Shown here in pieces: positions 25,732 through 34,575 of a DNA stretch of 48,653 nt. Made by a program: the position numbers and the translations under genes. The first letter of the stretch is position 1. Each line of letters begins with the position of its first letter. This stretch comes from an uncultured Bacteroidales bacterium (GTDB taxonomy: Bacteria; Bacteroidota; Bacteroidia; Bacteroidales; UBA932), in NCBI GenBank assembly GCA_905235445.1, contig CAJOLJ010000012.1, positions 1 through 48,653 of the forward strand. The letters are read 5' to 3'. The notes under the pieces are model-generated. The model was not told the DNA's origin. It did no database searches and was given only the letters and a program-made list of their open reading frames with translations.

Positions 25732-25750
25732 GGACCCGGGGGCCGGGCCC
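25732..25750 (-). promoter_or_regulatory. GC-rich hairpin between rpmJ and rpsM
   Basis: On the minus strand GGGCCCGG pairs with CCGGGTCC (one G-T) around a 3-nt loop. No T-run follows. Its position just ahead of rpsM is where S4 represses the alpha operon in other bacteria, so it may be a translational control element or a processing site. Confidence 0.4.
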
Positions 25751-25760
25751 AACTTAGCCA

Positions 25761-25877
25761 CTATCCCTGGCGCATTTTGAACTTGGGGTTCTTCTTGCAG
25801 ATCACATACAGATGTCCCTTGCGGCGGACAATCTTGCAATCCTCGCTGCGCTTCTTGATGGATGCCTTTACTTTCAT
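25761..25877 (-). CDS. rpmJ: Ribosomal protein L36
   Basis: This 38-residue protein begins [20 protein letters not shown] and ends [10 protein letters not shown]. It is the smallest large-subunit protein. Two of the four zinc ligands of the classical form are replaced (the first Cys position is not Cys, and the His position is Phe), while two Cys remain. This zinc-independent variant is typical of the phylum. It lies between infA and rpsM. Confidence 0.95.
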   Translation of the reverse strand: MKVKASIKKRSEDCKIVRRKGHLYVICKKNPKFKMRQG

Positions 25878-25892
25878 GGTGAAAAAGTGTTT

Positions 25893-26111
25893 TTATTTGT
25901 ATCTGAAGGAAATCCTACCTTTAGTTAAATCATACGGTGACATCTCTACCTTTACCCTGTCACCGAGCAGTATGTGGATGAAGTTCTGCCTCATCTTGCC
26001 GGATATGTGGGCAAGGATGACGTGGCCGTTCTGCAACTCCACCTTGAACATTGCGTTAGGCAGAGTCTCTACGATGACCCCGTCCTGTTCAATTGCCATT
26101 TGTTTAGACAT
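25893..26111 (-). CDS. infA: Translation initiation factor IF-1
   Basis: This 72-residue OB-fold protein contains the IF-1 segments [30 protein letters not shown] and [24 protein letters not shown]. It occupies the ribosomal A site during initiation. It lies between map and rpmJ, the usual order. Confidence 0.97.
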   Translation of the reverse strand: MSKQMAIEQDGVIVETLPNAMFKVELQNGHVILAHISGKMRQNFIHILLGDRVKVEMSPYDLTKGRISFRYK

Positions 26112-26130
26112 GAATCGTCACTGTTTGGTT

Positions 26131-26910
26131 TTACTTGTTAATACTATTGTCCTTCTCGATATAATCAAAGGTTGAAAGCTGTTCGGCTTTACCTTGGCGC
26201 ACTACAACAGTCAGCTCGTAATGTGCAGCTTTCCTGTGATCCGACGTGTGGACAGCCCAACCATTTCGTGCCACATATACGCCACGGCTACCTGCCGTTA
26301 TCATAGGTTCGATGCATATGCAAAGCCCGGCCTTGAGTTTGAGTCCATGTCCGGCCTTCCCGTAGTTGGGAACCCCGGGGTCCTCGTGCATGTCCCTTCC
26401 GATACCGTGACCTTCCAGTTCACGCACCACTCCGAAACCATTGGCTTCAGCCAACTCCTGTACGGCGTGTCCGATATCCCCGACCCTGTTTCCCACGACA
26501 GCCATGCTGATGCCTCGGTACAGGCATTCCTTGGTGACATCAAGGAGTCTGCGGGTCTCGGAGTCCACCTCCCCGACAGGGAAGGTGTACGCCGAATCAC
26601 CGTTGTATCCTTTCAGCAGCGTCCCAAGGTCTACGGAGACAATGTCCCCTTCCTTGAGTGCGTAGTCCGAGGGAAAACCATGGACCACGACATCGTTTAC
26701 CGAAGTACAGATGGAGTGCGGGTAACCATCATAACCCAAGAAGTTAGGCACTGCTCCGTTTGCCCTTATGTAGTCGGCTGCCACCCTGTCCAATTCCTTG
26801 GTCGTCACACCGGGGGCGACATGCCTGCCGACTTCGGCGAGCGTTCTCGAAACGAGGTCGCCGTTGAGCCGCAGCAGCTCTATTTCTTCTTCGGTCCTGG
26901 TTCTTACCAT
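26131..26910 (-). CDS. map: Methionine aminopeptidase, type I
   Basis: This 259-residue metalloprotease removes the initiator Met. The metal ligands are in place: Asp pairs in VSVDLGTLLKG and NGDSAYTF, His in GHGIGRDMHEDP, Glu in CICIEPMIT and Glu in HYELTVVV. The ATG at 26910 is chosen over a GTG one codon upstream. It follows secY by 26 bp in the spc operon. Confidence 0.96.
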   Translation of the reverse strand: MVRTRTEEEIELLRLNGDLVSRTLAEVGRHVAPGVTTKELDRVAADYIRANGAVPNFLGYDGYPHSICTSVNDVVVHGFPSDYALKEGDIVSVDLGTLLKGYNGDSAYTFPVGEVDSETRRLLDVTKECLYRGISMAVVGNRVGDIGHAVQELAEANGFGVVRELEGHGIGRDMHEDPGVPNYGKAGHGLKLKAGLCICIEPMITAGSRGVYVARNGWAVHTSDHRKAAHYELTVVVRQGKAEQLSTFDYIEKDNSINK

Positions 26911-26936
26911 CACGCCTTGAATTATCAGAAAAAATC

Positions 26937-28274
26937 TTACATGCCGCTTCTTCCCGTCAGCCTTCCGGTCTTCATCAGACCGTCATAGTGACGCATGAGC
27001 AGGTAGCTCTCAATCTGCTGGAGTGTATCTAGGATAACACCCACAAGAATCAGGAGGGAGGTACCTCCATAGAAGCTTGCGAACTGGTTGTTGACACCCA
27101 GAATGATCGCGATAGCGGGCAGAATAGCTATGATAGCCAGGAATATGGAACCGGGGAGGGTGACCCTGGACATGATGTTGTCAAGGAACTCGACGGTCTT
27201 CTTTCCGGGCTTCACACCGGGGATGAAACCTCCATTCTTCTTCATGTCCTCCGCCATCATGGTCGGGTTGACCGTAACGGCTGTATAGAAGTAAGTGAAG
27301 ATAATGACGAGGACACCGAAAATGAAGTTGTACCAGAATCCAGTGTAGTTGCCGAGGGTGGCAGCGAGACCACGGGTGGCATCCCAGCGACCGAAGAGCA
27401 GCGGGAGCATCATCAGGGCCTGGGCGAAGATGATAGGCATAACGCCTGCCGCATTGATCTTCAAGGGGATGTACTGGCGGACTCCGCCGTACTGCTTGTT
27501 TCCGACGACCCTGCGGGCGTACTGGACGGGAACTCTCCTCACGGCCTGGACGAGGGCGATGGCTGCCACGAACACAAAGAACAGGGCAACGAGCTCGACA
27601 ATCAGGAGAAGGGGTCCGCCGTTGGTGGTGGTGAACTTCTCACCGATCTCGGCTGCAAGGGCATAAGGAAGCCTTGCCACGATACCGATCATGATGATCA
27701 GGGAAACACCGTTGCCGATACCACGGTCGGTAATCCTTTCACCGAGCCACATCACGAACATGGATCCTCCCATGAGGATGAGGGTACAGACTATATTGAA
27801 CATGAAGTTGCTCCAGCCAAGCTGATTGACGGCGACGAAAGCGGCGCCGGGAATCTGGTTGTGGACCTGTGCCATGTAAGCGGGTCCCTGGATGGCGAGG
27901 ATTGCCACGGTGAGGTAGCGGGTGATCTGGTTGATCTTCTTCCTTCCGTGCTCACCCTCCATCTGGAGTTTCCTGAAATACGGAACAAACATTCCGAGGA
28001 GCTGAACGACGATGGATGCGGAAATGTAAGGCATCACACCGAGGGCGAAAATAGAAGCGTTACCGAAAGCTCCGCCGGAGAACATGTTCAGCAGGCCGAC
28101 GAGGCCTTCTGACGTGCTGCTCTGGAGAGAGGCCAGGAGAGTCGCATCGATGCCCGGGAGCACGATGAAACATCCCACACGGTAGACAAGGACCAGAAGA
28201 AGGGTGTAGACGATCCTCTTCCTGAGTTCCTCAATCTTCCAGATGTTCTGAATTGTCTCGATAAACTTCTTCAT
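26937..28274 (-). CDS. secY: Protein translocase subunit SecY
   Basis: This 445-residue protein is the channel of the Sec translocon, with ten predicted transmembrane helices. Conserved parts include the plug region (FSGGAFGNASIFALGVMPYI), the cytoplasmic loop with ALVQAVRRVPVQYARRV, and the C-terminal LRHYDGLMKTGR-like tail. The start at 28274 (MKKFIETIQNIWKI) is preferred over an in-frame start five codons upstream. Its start overlaps the rplO end slightly, suggesting coupling. Confidence 0.97.
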   Translation of the reverse strand: MKKFIETIQNIWKIEELRKRIVYTLLLVLVYRVGCFIVLPGIDATLLASLQSSTSEGLVGLLNMFSGGAFGNASIFALGVMPYISASIVVQLLGMFVPYFRKLQMEGEHGRKKINQITRYLTVAILAIQGPAYMAQVHNQIPGAAFVAVNQLGWSNFMFNIVCTLILMGGSMFVMWLGERITDRGIGNGVSLIIMIGIVARLPYALAAEIGEKFTTTNGGPLLLIVELVALFFVFVAAIALVQAVRRVPVQYARRVVGNKQYGGVRQYIPLKINAAGVMPIIFAQALMMLPLLFGRWDATRGLAATLGNYTGFWYNFIFGVLVIIFTYFYTAVTVNPTMMAEDMKKNGGFIPGVKPGKKTVEFLDNIMSRVTLPGSIFLAIIAILPAIAIILGVNNQFASFYGGTSLLILVGVILDTLQQIESYLLMRHYDGLMKTGRLTGRSGM

Positions 28275-28278
28275 AGAA

Positions 28279-28731
28279 CTACTCCTCAACTATTGTTGCA
28301 GTGCCACCGGCGGCCTCTATTTTCTGGATGGCCGTCTTGGAGAAAGCATCAGCGGATATTTCGAGCTTAGCGGTGAGTTCACCGTTGCCCAGGACTTTGA
28401 CGAGTTCGTTTACTGAAGCGAGACCGGCGTCAACCATTGTATCAAGGGTGATGACACTGGTGCCGAGCTTCTCGGAGAGAGCCTGGAGCTGGGAAAGGTT
28501 CACGGGACGGAACTCGACCCTGGTGGGGTTCTTGAAACCGAACTTGGGGACCCTTCTCTGGATAGGCATCTGGCCACCCTCGAAGCCGATCTTGTGCTCG
28601 TAACCGGAACGCTGCTTGGCGCCGTTCATACCGCGTGTGGATGTACCGCCACGTCCGGATCCTTCACCACGACCGATCCTCTTGGATTTCTTGGTCGAAC
28701 CTTTGGCAGGTTTGAGATTATTTAGATTCAT
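28279..28731 (-). CDS. rplO: Ribosomal protein L15
   Basis: This 150-residue large-subunit protein begins MNLNNLKPAKGSTKKSKRIG. The Gly-rich extension GRGEGSGRGGTSTRGMNGAK threads into 23S rRNA, and a globular C-terminus (ADAFSKTAIQKIEAAGGTA) follows. It sits between rpmD and secY as in most bacteria. Confidence 0.97.
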   Translation of the reverse strand: MNLNNLKPAKGSTKKSKRIGRGEGSGRGGTSTRGMNGAKQRSGYEHKIGFEGGQMPIQRRVPKFGFKNPTRVEFRPVNLSQLQALSEKLGTSVITLDTMVDAGLASVNELVKVLGNGELTAKLEISADAFSKTAIQKIEAAGGTATIVEE

Positions 28732-28749
28732 CTTGATTCCTCCTTCTTT

Positions 28750-28929
28750 TTAGATTTCTTCAAAAACAACGAGGTGACGGACCTTCTCGAGCATACCTGT
28801 GGAAACAGGGGTCTTCTCAACCTCAACTGTCTGATGCAGCCTGTGGATTCCGAGGGACTTCAGATTTGCGATCTGACGCTTCGAAGCACCATTCTTGCTG
28901 ATCACCTGGGTTATTCTGTATTTTGCCAT
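28750..28929 (-). CDS. rpmD: Ribosomal protein L30
   Basis: This 59-residue protein begins MAKYRITQVISKNGASKRQI and contains the L30 core LKSLGIHRLHQTVEV and the end VRHLVVFEEI. It is encoded between rpsE and rplO. The length and fold pattern match the bacterial family. Confidence 0.95.
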   Translation of the reverse strand: MAKYRITQVISKNGASKRQIANLKSLGIHRLHQTVEVEKTPVSTGMLEKVRHLVVFEEI

Positions 28930-28941
28930 AATAGTTTCCTC

Positions 28942-29460
28942 CTATCCTTTAAAGACCTTGCCCATGGGAACGCCACGGAGTCCGGCCACTGTGTAGGCAT
29001 CCCTCATTTCGGTGAGGGCGGCCACTGTTGCCTTAACGAGGTTGTGAGGGTTGGAAGAGCCCTTGCTCTTTGCGAGCACGTTCTGGATACCTACGCTCTC
29101 GAAGACGGCACGCATAGCGCCACCAGCCTTCACACCGGTACCGGGAGCAGCGGGCTTCATGAACACCTCAGCTCCACCGAAGCGGGCGGTCTGCTCGTGA
29201 GGGATGGTCTTGTTGATGACGGGAACCTTCACAAGATTCTTCTTGGCATCCTCGATACCCTTCTGTATGGCGACGGTGACCTCATTGGCCTTGCCCAGTC
29301 CGTATCCTACGATACCGTTCTCGTCACCGACGACTACGATAGCTGCGAAACGGAAGTGGCGACCTCCCTTGGTAACCTTGGTAACCCTGTTGATGGCTAC
29401 CAGCCTGTCCTTGAGTTCAAGATCAGATGTCTTGATTCTGTTTACATTTGCGTTTGCCAT
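28942..29460 (-). CDS. rpsE: Ribosomal protein S5
   Basis: This 172-residue small-subunit protein carries the double-stranded RNA-binding-like N-domain ([19 protein letters not shown]) and the C-domain ([38 protein letters not shown]). It contributes to decoding accuracy. It lies between rplR and rpmD. Confidence 0.97.
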   Translation of the reverse strand: MANANVNRIKTSDLELKDRLVAINRVTKVTKGGRHFRFAAIVVVGDENGIVGYGLGKANEVTVAIQKGIEDAKKNLVKVPVINKTIPHEQTARFGGAEVFMKPAAPGTGVKAGGAMRAVFESVGIQNVLAKSKGSSNPHNLVKATVAALTEMRDAYTVAGLRGVPMGKVFKG

Positions 29461-29466
29461 ACCGAA

Positions 29467-29829
29467 TTAGAATTTAAGGCCGCCTTCACGGGCAGCGTCT
29501 GCCAAACTTTTAACTCTGCCATGGTAGAGATAGCCTCCACGGTCGAAGGACACCTCGCTGATTCCGGCCGCGATGGCCCTTTCGGCCATTGCCTTTCCGA
29601 CAACAGCTGCTGCATCCTTGCCACTGAGTCCCTTGCACTGTGCTGCGAGGACCTTATCGTTGGAAGCTGCTGCCGCGAGGGTGCAGCCCTTCTCGTCATC
29701 TATGACCTGTGCGTAGATCTGCTTGTTTGAACGGAAGACTACAAGACGGGGTCTCTGGGCTGTTCCGTTGACATGCTTGCGGATACGGTAGTGTATCCTC
29801 TTTCTTCTTTCAATTTTTGTCAATGCCAT
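29467..29829 (-). CDS. rplR: Ribosomal protein L18
   Basis: This 120-residue protein binds 5S rRNA. The N-terminal basic segment ([20 protein letters not shown]), [20 protein letters not shown], and the C-terminal [20 protein letters not shown] are diagnostic. It lies between rplF and rpsE. Confidence 0.97.
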   Translation of the reverse strand: MALTKIERRKRIHYRIRKHVNGTAQRPRLVVFRSNKQIYAQVIDDEKGCTLAAAASNDKVLAAQCKGLSGKDAAAVVGKAMAERAIAAGISEVSFDRGGYLYHGRVKSLADAAREGGLKF

Positions 29830-29846
29830 AACTTAGTCCTCCTATT

Positions 29847-30407
29847 TTACTTTGCAGATGCACTCTTGCCGGCCTTGCGACGCAGGGTCTCGCCGACGAA
29901 CTTGATACCCTTGCCCTTGTAAGGTTCAGGCTTGCGCAGTGAACGGATCTTGGCTGCTACCTGACCGAGGAGCTGCTTGTCGTGGCTGCGCAGGATGAGA
30001 ACAGGGTTCTCACCTTTCTTGACCTGGGCGGCCTCGGCCTTGACCTCATCGGGAAGGAGAAGCTGGATGTCATGGGAGTAACCGAGGGCGAGGGTGATGA
30101 GCTGACCTTTGACGTCAACCCTGTAACCTACACCTACGAGCTCCTGCCTCTTCTCGAAACCCTGGGAGACACCGACGACCATATTGTGTATCAACGCGCG
30201 GTAAAGTCCATGCATGGAACGATGACGCGGCTGGTCAGTGGGGCGGGCAAATTTAACTTCATTTCCCTCAACGGTGACCTCGATATCGGGGTCCACTTTC
30301 TGGGACAGCTCACCAAGAGGGCCTTTAACCTTAACGACGTTGCCGTCTTCAACCTTGATGCTGACTCCGGACGGAAGGCTTACAGGCAATTTACCGATTC
30401 TTGACAT
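29847..30407 (-). CDS. rplF: Ribosomal protein L6
   Basis: This 186-residue large-subunit protein begins MSRIGKLPVSLPSGVSIKVE, which fixes the start at 30407. The duplicated fold and the C-terminal segment KPEPYKGKGIKFVGE with GETLRRKAGKSA are diagnostic. It lies 19 bp after rpsH. Confidence 0.97.
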   Translation of the reverse strand: MSRIGKLPVSLPSGVSIKVEDGNVVKVKGPLGELSQKVDPDIEVTVEGNEVKFARPTDQPRHRSMHGLYRALIHNMVVGVSQGFEKRQELVGVGYRVDVKGQLITLALGYSHDIQLLLPDEVKAEAAQVKKGENPVLILRSHDKQLLGQVAAKIRSLRKPEPYKGKGIKFVGETLRRKAGKSASAK

Positions 30408-30426
30408 TGGTGTGTACTTTAAATAA

Positions 30427-30822
30427 TTAATAAACGTAACAAATAACCTCACCTCCGACGTTGAGTTCCTTTGCCTCCTTGTCAGTGATGACGCCCTTGG
30501 ATGTGGTGAGGATTGCCACGCCGAGTCCATTGAGGACGCGGGGCATGCTCGCTACGTCAGTGTACTTCCTCAGACCGGGCTTGGAGACCCTGTCGATTCC
30601 CTTGATGGCGGGAGCCTTGGTCACGGGATGGTACTTGAGGGCGATTTTGATTGTTCCTGCGGGAGTACCCTCGACAAACTTGTAGCTGAGGATGTATCCC
30701 TTCTCGAAGAGGATCTTGGTGAGGGCCACTTTCATCTTTGAAGTGGGGACCTCAACGACCTTCTTCCCTGCACGGTAACCGTTGCGGATCCTGGTGAGAT
30801 AATCTGCAATTGGATCAGTCAT
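30427..30822 (-). CDS. rpsH: Ribosomal protein S8
   Basis: This 131-residue 16S rRNA-binding protein begins MTDPIADYLTRIRNGYRAGK and ends with the conserved LNGLGVAILTTSKGVITDKE and GGEVICYVY segments. In E. coli S8 represses the spc operon. Here the gene is preceded by an unusual 139-bp gap containing hairpins. Confidence 0.97.
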   Translation of the reverse strand: MTDPIADYLTRIRNGYRAGKKVVEVPTSKMKVALTKILFEKGYILSYKFVEGTPAGTIKIALKYHPVTKAPAIKGIDRVSKPGLRKYTDVASMPRVLNGLGVAILTTSKGVITDKEAKELNVGGEVICYVY

Positions 30823-30961
30823 TTTTTTTGTCTTTTTAAGGACCGGCGTCCGGGTGTGTCGGTATCCGGATGCCCGATATCCGATTGTTTATAAAATTGT
30901 TACTATATGAAGTATCCTTCGACCCCCTTCACAGAGGGCTGAAGGATTAACTTGGGTCAGA
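30823..30961 (-). promoter_or_regulatory. Unusually long spacer between rpsN and rpsH with hairpin and repeats
   Basis: Neighbouring genes here are spaced by 2-40 bp, but this gap is 139 bp. It contains a hairpin at 30914-30947 (ATCCTTC/GAAGGAT outside, CCCT/AGGG inside) and an imperfect 14-bp direct repeat (30859-30872 and 30874-30887, 10 of 14 identical). No TAnnTTTG promoter or T-tailed terminator is present. A control site for S8 or an RNA processing site is possible. Confidence 0.35.
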
Positions 30962-31231
30962 CTACCAGCTAGCTTTCTTAACACCGGGGATGAGACCGTT
31001 GGAAGCCATCTCGCGGAACTGGATACGGCTGAGCCCGAAGGCACGCATATATCCCTTGGGACGTCCGGTGAGGGAGCAGCGGTTGTGAAGGCGTACCCTT
31101 GAAGAGTTCTTGGGGAGCTTGTCGAGAGCGGCCCAGTCGCCGGCCTCTTTCAGAGCCTTTCTCTTCTCGGCATACTTTGCAACCATCTTTGCCCTCTTAA
31201 CTTCACGGGCTTTCATTGATTCCTTTGCCAT
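30962..31231 (-). CDS. rpsN: Ribosomal protein S14, zinc-independent long form
   Basis: This 89-residue small-subunit protein begins [20 protein letters not shown]. The C-terminus reads [20 protein letters not shown] and ends [11 protein letters not shown]. The length and the lack of paired CxxC motifs mark the zinc-independent form. It lies between rplE and rpsH. Confidence 0.97.
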   Translation of the reverse strand: MAKESMKAREVKRAKMVAKYAEKRKALKEAGDWAALDKLPKNSSRVRLHNRCSLTGRPKGYMRAFGLSRIQFREMASNGLIPGVKKASW

Positions 31232-31269
31232 TCTACTGTCTTTTAGGTTATTATAAAGCTTGCTAAGTA

Positions 31270-31869
31270 TTACTTGTTCTGCTTCTTGAAAGGAAGACCG
31301 AACTCCTTGAGAAGGGCGTGAGCCTCTTCGTCGGTCTTGGCGGTGGTCACGAAGGTGATCTCCATTCCGTGGATCTTGGGGTTCTTGTCCATGTCGATCT
31401 CAGGGAAGATGATCTGCTCCTTGAGTCCGAGGGTGTAGTTGCCCTGGCCGTCCATCTTCTCGGAAATACCGTTGAAGTCGCGGATACGGGGCAGGGAAAC
31501 CCTGATGAGCCTCTCGAGGAACTCGTACATCTTTACGTCACGAAGTGTAACCTTGGTCCCGATGGGCATCTTCTTACGGAGCTTGAAGTTGGAGACGTCC
31601 TTCTTGGAAGCTGTGATGACAGCCTTCTGTCCCACGATGAGGGAGAGTTCCTCAGCGGCCTCCTCGACGAGCTTCTTGTCCTGGGTGGCGTCACCGACAC
31701 CTTCGTTGATGGTGATCTTCACAAGCTTCGGGGCCTGCATCACGGTCGTATAGGAGAACTGCTTTACGAGGGCGGGAACTATCCTCTCGCGATACTCCTT
31801 CTTGAGGGTAGGTACATATCCCTTGGGCAGGGCCTGAACCTCTGCGGGTGCATTTTTCTTCTTTGCCAT
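31270..31869 (-). CDS. rplE: Ribosomal protein L5
   Basis: This 199-residue protein binds 5S rRNA in the central protuberance. Conserved parts are [40 protein letters not shown] and [20 protein letters not shown]. The N-terminus is about 15 residues longer than in E. coli ([20 protein letters not shown]), a common phylum variant. It lies between rplX and rpsN. Confidence 0.97.
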   Translation of the reverse strand: MAKKKNAPAEVQALPKGYVPTLKKEYRERIVPALVKQFSYTTVMQAPKLVKITINEGVGDATQDKKLVEEAAEELSLIVGQKAVITASKKDVSNFKLRKKMPIGTKVTLRDVKMYEFLERLIRVSLPRIRDFNGISEKMDGQGNYTLGLKEQIIFPEIDMDKNPKIHGMEITFVTTAKTDEEAHALLKEFGLPFKKQNK

Positions 31870-31871
31870 AA

Positions 31872-32186
31872 TTAGATCTCCTGTCCTGATTGTTTAGAGT
31901 AACGAACCTTCTTGTCTCCGTCCATCTTGTATCCTACGCGGGTAGCTTTCCCAGTCTTGGGGTCCACGAGCTGGACATTGGAGATGTGGATGGGGGCCTC
32001 CTGCTTCAGGATTCCGCCCTGAGGGTTCTTGGCCGTGGGTTTTGAATGCTTGGTGACGACGTTGACACCTTCTACGACGACGCGGTCTTCATCCCTGAGG
32101 ACCTGGAGGACCTTACCGACGGTACCCTTGTCATTGCCGGCGTTGACAATCACTGTGTCGCCTTTCTTAATATGAAACTTCTTCAT
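31872..32186 (-). CDS. rplX: Ribosomal protein L24
   Basis: This 104-residue assembly-initiator protein has the KOW motif ([20 protein letters not shown], residues about 7-26) and the segment [20 protein letters not shown]. It starts 14 bp after the rplN stop and ends 2 bp before rplE. Confidence 0.97.
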   Translation of the reverse strand: MKKFHIKKGDTVIVNAGNDKGTVGKVLQVLRDEDRVVVEGVNVVTKHSKPTAKNPQGGILKQEAPIHISNVQLVDPKTGKATRVGYKMDGDKKVRYSKQSGQEI

Positions 32187-32200
32187 GATCTTTTCTGGTT

Positions 32201-32566
32201 TTAGAGGACCTCGGGTGCGAGGGAAACTATTTTCATGTAATTCTCCCTGAGCTCCCTGGCGACGGGACCGAAGATACGGGTTCCACGGAGTTCACCGTCA
32301 TTCTTTAGAAGGACGCATGCATTGTCGTCGAAACGGATGTAAGAACCGTCGGCCCTGCGGACCTCCTTCTTGGTGCGAACTACGACTGCCTTGGTTACGG
32401 AGCCCTTCTTGGCGTCACCGCCGGGCATTGCGCTCTTCACCGCCACGACAATCTTGTCTCCTACGGATGCATAACGACGGTTGGTACCGCCGAGGACACG
32501 GATGCAGAGGACTTCCTTTGCACCAGAGTTGTCAGCAACCTGTAAACGTGTTTCCTGCTGTATCAT
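32201..32566 (-). CDS. rplN: Ribosomal protein L14
   Basis: This 121-residue protein begins [20 protein letters not shown] and contains the conserved [40 protein letters not shown] and [10 protein letters not shown] segments. It is a rigid beta-barrel at the subunit interface. It lies between rpsQ and rplX. Confidence 0.98.
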   Translation of the reverse strand: MIQQETRLQVADNSGAKEVLCIRVLGGTNRRYASVGDKIVVAVKSAMPGGDAKKGSVTKAVVVRTKKEVRRADGSYIRFDDNACVLLKNDGELRGTRIFGPVARELRENYMKIVSLAPEVL

Positions 32567-32568
32567 CG

Positions 32569-32823
32569 CTATTTAACTTTTTCTACAATTTCTACTAATC
32601 TCCACCTCTTGGTCTTGCTGAGGGGGCGGGTCTCCATGATGCGGACTGTATCGCCCTCATCGCACTCGTTCTTTTCGTCCTGGGCGACGAACTTGGTCGT
32701 CTTGTTGACGAACTTGCCGTAGATGGGGTGTTTCTCCTTGGTCTTCACTGCCACGACGATGGTCTTGTCCATCTTGTTGCTGACGACGACACCGACTCTT
32801 TCTTTACGAAGATTTCTTTCCAT
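32569..32823 (-). CDS. rpsQ: Ribosomal protein S17
   Basis: This 84-residue 16S rRNA-binding OB-fold protein begins [20 protein letters not shown] and has [19 protein letters not shown] and [19 protein letters not shown]. It lies between rpmC and rplN. Confidence 0.97.
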   Translation of the reverse strand: MERNLRKERVGVVVSNKMDKTIVVAVKTKEKHPIYGKFVNKTTKFVAQDEKNECDEGDTVRIMETRPLSKTKRWRLVEIVEKVK

Positions 32824-32835
32824 AAGGCTTGAATG

Positions 32836-33033
32836 TTAGTCCTGATTTTTTTCTTTTTCGGCGAGGACGGTCATCAGGCGGGCGATGTCCTTGCGGGTCT
32901 TCTTGAACTTGGAGGTATCCTCCACGGGAGAGACTGCGTGATTGAGCCTGTCAGTGTCGAGCTGGGCCTGAAGGACTGCTATTTTGTCCTTGAGGTCGGC
33001 AATGTTCATCTCGCGAACTTCTGCTATTTTCAT
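32836..33033 (-). CDS. rpmC: Ribosomal protein L29
   Basis: This 65-residue helical hairpin protein begins MKIAEVREMNIADLKDKIAV and ends with the conserved KKTRKDIARLMTVLAEKE. It lies at the peptide exit site. The gene is between rplP and rpsQ. Confidence 0.95.
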   Translation of the reverse strand: MKIAEVREMNIADLKDKIAVLQAQLDTDRLNHAVSPVEDTSKFKKTRKDIARLMTVLAEKEKNQD

Positions 33034-33052
33034 GATATCTCTATTCCTTATA

Positions 33053-33472
33053 TTATTCTACATAATCCCTGCGGACGACGAACTTGGTCGCAATGGGAAG
33101 CTTGGATGCTGCAAGGCGCATGGACTCCTTTGCGATCTGCAGGGAGACGCCTTCGGCCTCGAAGAGAATGCGGCCCGGGGTGATGGGGCAGACAAATCCC
33201 TGGGGATCTCCCTTACCCTTACCCATACGGGTTGAAAGTGGCTTCTTTGTTATGGGCTTGGAAGGGAATACGCGGATCCACACCTGGCCTTCACGGTTCA
33301 TGTGACGGGAAATGGCCTGACGGGCTGCCTCGATCTGCTGTGCGGTAAGCCAGCAGTTCTCGAGGGTCTTGAGACCGAACGATCCGAAGGCGAGCTGGTT
33401 GCCTCTCTGGGCGTTGCCCTTCATGACACCTTTCTGTTCCCTTCTGTGTTTTGTTTTCTTAGGCTGTAACAT
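33053..33472 (-). CDS. rplP: Ribosomal protein L16
   Basis: This 139-residue large-subunit protein begins [20 protein letters not shown] and contains [40 protein letters not shown] and the [10 protein letters not shown] strand. In other bacteria it directly follows rpsC. Here it heads a new transcription unit, with its own consensus promoter and an 85-nt leader, because about 10 kb of other genes separate it from rpsC. Confidence 0.98.
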   Translation of the reverse strand: MLQPKKTKHRREQKGVMKGNAQRGNQLAFGSFGLKTLENCWLTAQQIEAARQAISRHMNREGQVWIRVFPSKPITKKPLSTRMGKGKGDPQGFVCPITPGRILFEAEGVSLQIAKESMRLAASKLPIATKFVVRRDYVE

Positions 33473-33494
33473 CGCTGTATTACTTTATAATATT

Positions 33495-33523
33495 ATTCTC
33501 AAAATCCATAAACCATTGAGAAT
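33495..33523 (-). promoter_or_regulatory. Hairpin in the rplP leader
   Basis: ATTCTCAA (33495-33502) and TTGAGAAT (33516-33523) form a perfect 8-bp stem with a 13-nt loop inside the predicted rplP leader, 23 nt before the start. No T-run follows, so a translational control or stability role is more likely than termination. Confidence 0.45.
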
Positions 33524-33561
33524 CAGCTGGTTGGGCGAACTTCTCCTCGATTTTTGGATTG

Positions 33562-33590
33562 CAAAGATAGTGATTTTTTTTGAATTCAAA
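33562..33590 (-). promoter_or_regulatory. Promoter of the rplP-led ribosomal operon
   Basis: On the minus strand TTTG (33590-33587) is followed after 17 bp by TATCTTTG (33569-33562), in a strongly AT-rich setting. Transcription near 33555 gives an 85-nt leader before rplP. Confidence 0.75.
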
Positions 33591-33825
33591 ACCATAGCAC
33601 GAAATTTTTTTAACTTTTTCGACACAAAAAATTCATAGTCATCTAACGAATTTTCAGTAACTTACACACACTGGCCCCATTTCCAAGAATGACATTTTCG
33701 ACATGGGAAAACAGGCCCTAAATGACATTAATCGTTTTAGGGGAACAAAGCCAGAAAAAGATGGCGGGAAAAGAGGCCTGAACAGTGTCAAGTATGACAG
33801 TCGAGAGGGGTTGGAACGGAAATTG

Positions 33826-34575
33826 ATGGGAATGGTGGCGATGATTATTTTTCATTCACATACCGGGTACCCTGCGAAAAGCCCCACGCAGGGAATAGGC
33901 TCTCTGCTGGCGGCAGCGTGCCTTGTTTCCCTGTGCACCATTTTCACCCTTCCCGCCCGCTGCCAGAACCTCAATGACCGGAACTTCATGGAAATGCGGG
34001 TCGAGAACGGGGACACGGTCTTCGTGGACGTTCTCCCTCCCGCCAGGGTATGGGAGAGGCTTCCCCGCCAGAAAGGCAGGGACTGGAGGAAGTACTACAG
34101 GATGGTGTACAATTTCAGCAAAGTGTATCCTTTCGCCCTCGAGGCCAGGGATATCCTACGGGAAACCGACAGCACCTTCTCTACAGGCAAGCTGTCCAGG
34201 GCCAAGAAGGACCGCTACATCAACGCCATCCAGAACGACCTCGCCAAGAGGTATGAGCCGGTCCTGCGCAAAATGACGATTTCACAGGGGAAGGTCCTGA
34301 TAAAGATGATCGCCCGGGAGACCGGGCTCTCGCCATACGAGATCATCCACGACTACAAGAACAGTGTGGCCGCAGGGTTCTGGCAAGGGGTAGCGAAGCT
34401 TTTCGACGGGGACCTCCGCGCCCATTACGATCCCCTGTACAATGACGAGGACGCACAGATGGAAGACCTTGTCATGAAATGGGAAAGCGGGGATTTCCCC
34501 GCTTTCTACTGGTCGCTATTCGGCAAGGACCCCGATATCCCCAAGTTGCCTGAGCGCAAATCGAAGAAAAAATAG
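33826..34575 (+). CDS. DUF4294-family secreted protein
   Basis: This protein of about 249 residues has an N-terminal signal peptide (hydrophobic core near residues 22-40, ending ARCQ) and a DUF4294 domain, shown by YYRMVYNFSKVYPFALEARD, the KVLIKMIARETG segment and AAGFWQGVAKLFDGDLRAHY. The family is Bacteroidetes-specific and its function unknown. The start is uncertain: ATG codons at 33826, 33832 and 33841 are all possible, and one at 33703 would add a non-hydrophobic leader. Its last 70 bp overlap the convergent lpxH gene. Confidence 0.75.
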   Translation: MGMVAMIIFHSHTGYPAKSPTQGIGSLLAAACLVSLCTIFTLPARCQNLNDRNFMEMRVENGDTVFVDVLPPARVWERLPRQKGRDWRKYYRMVYNFSKVYPFALEARDILRETDSTFSTGKLSRAKKDRYINAIQNDLAKRYEPVLRKMTISQGKVLIKMIARETGLSPYEIIHDYKNSVAAGFWQGVAKLFDGDLRAHYDPLYNDEDAQMEDLVMKWESGDFPAFYWSLFGKDPDIPKLPERKSKKK

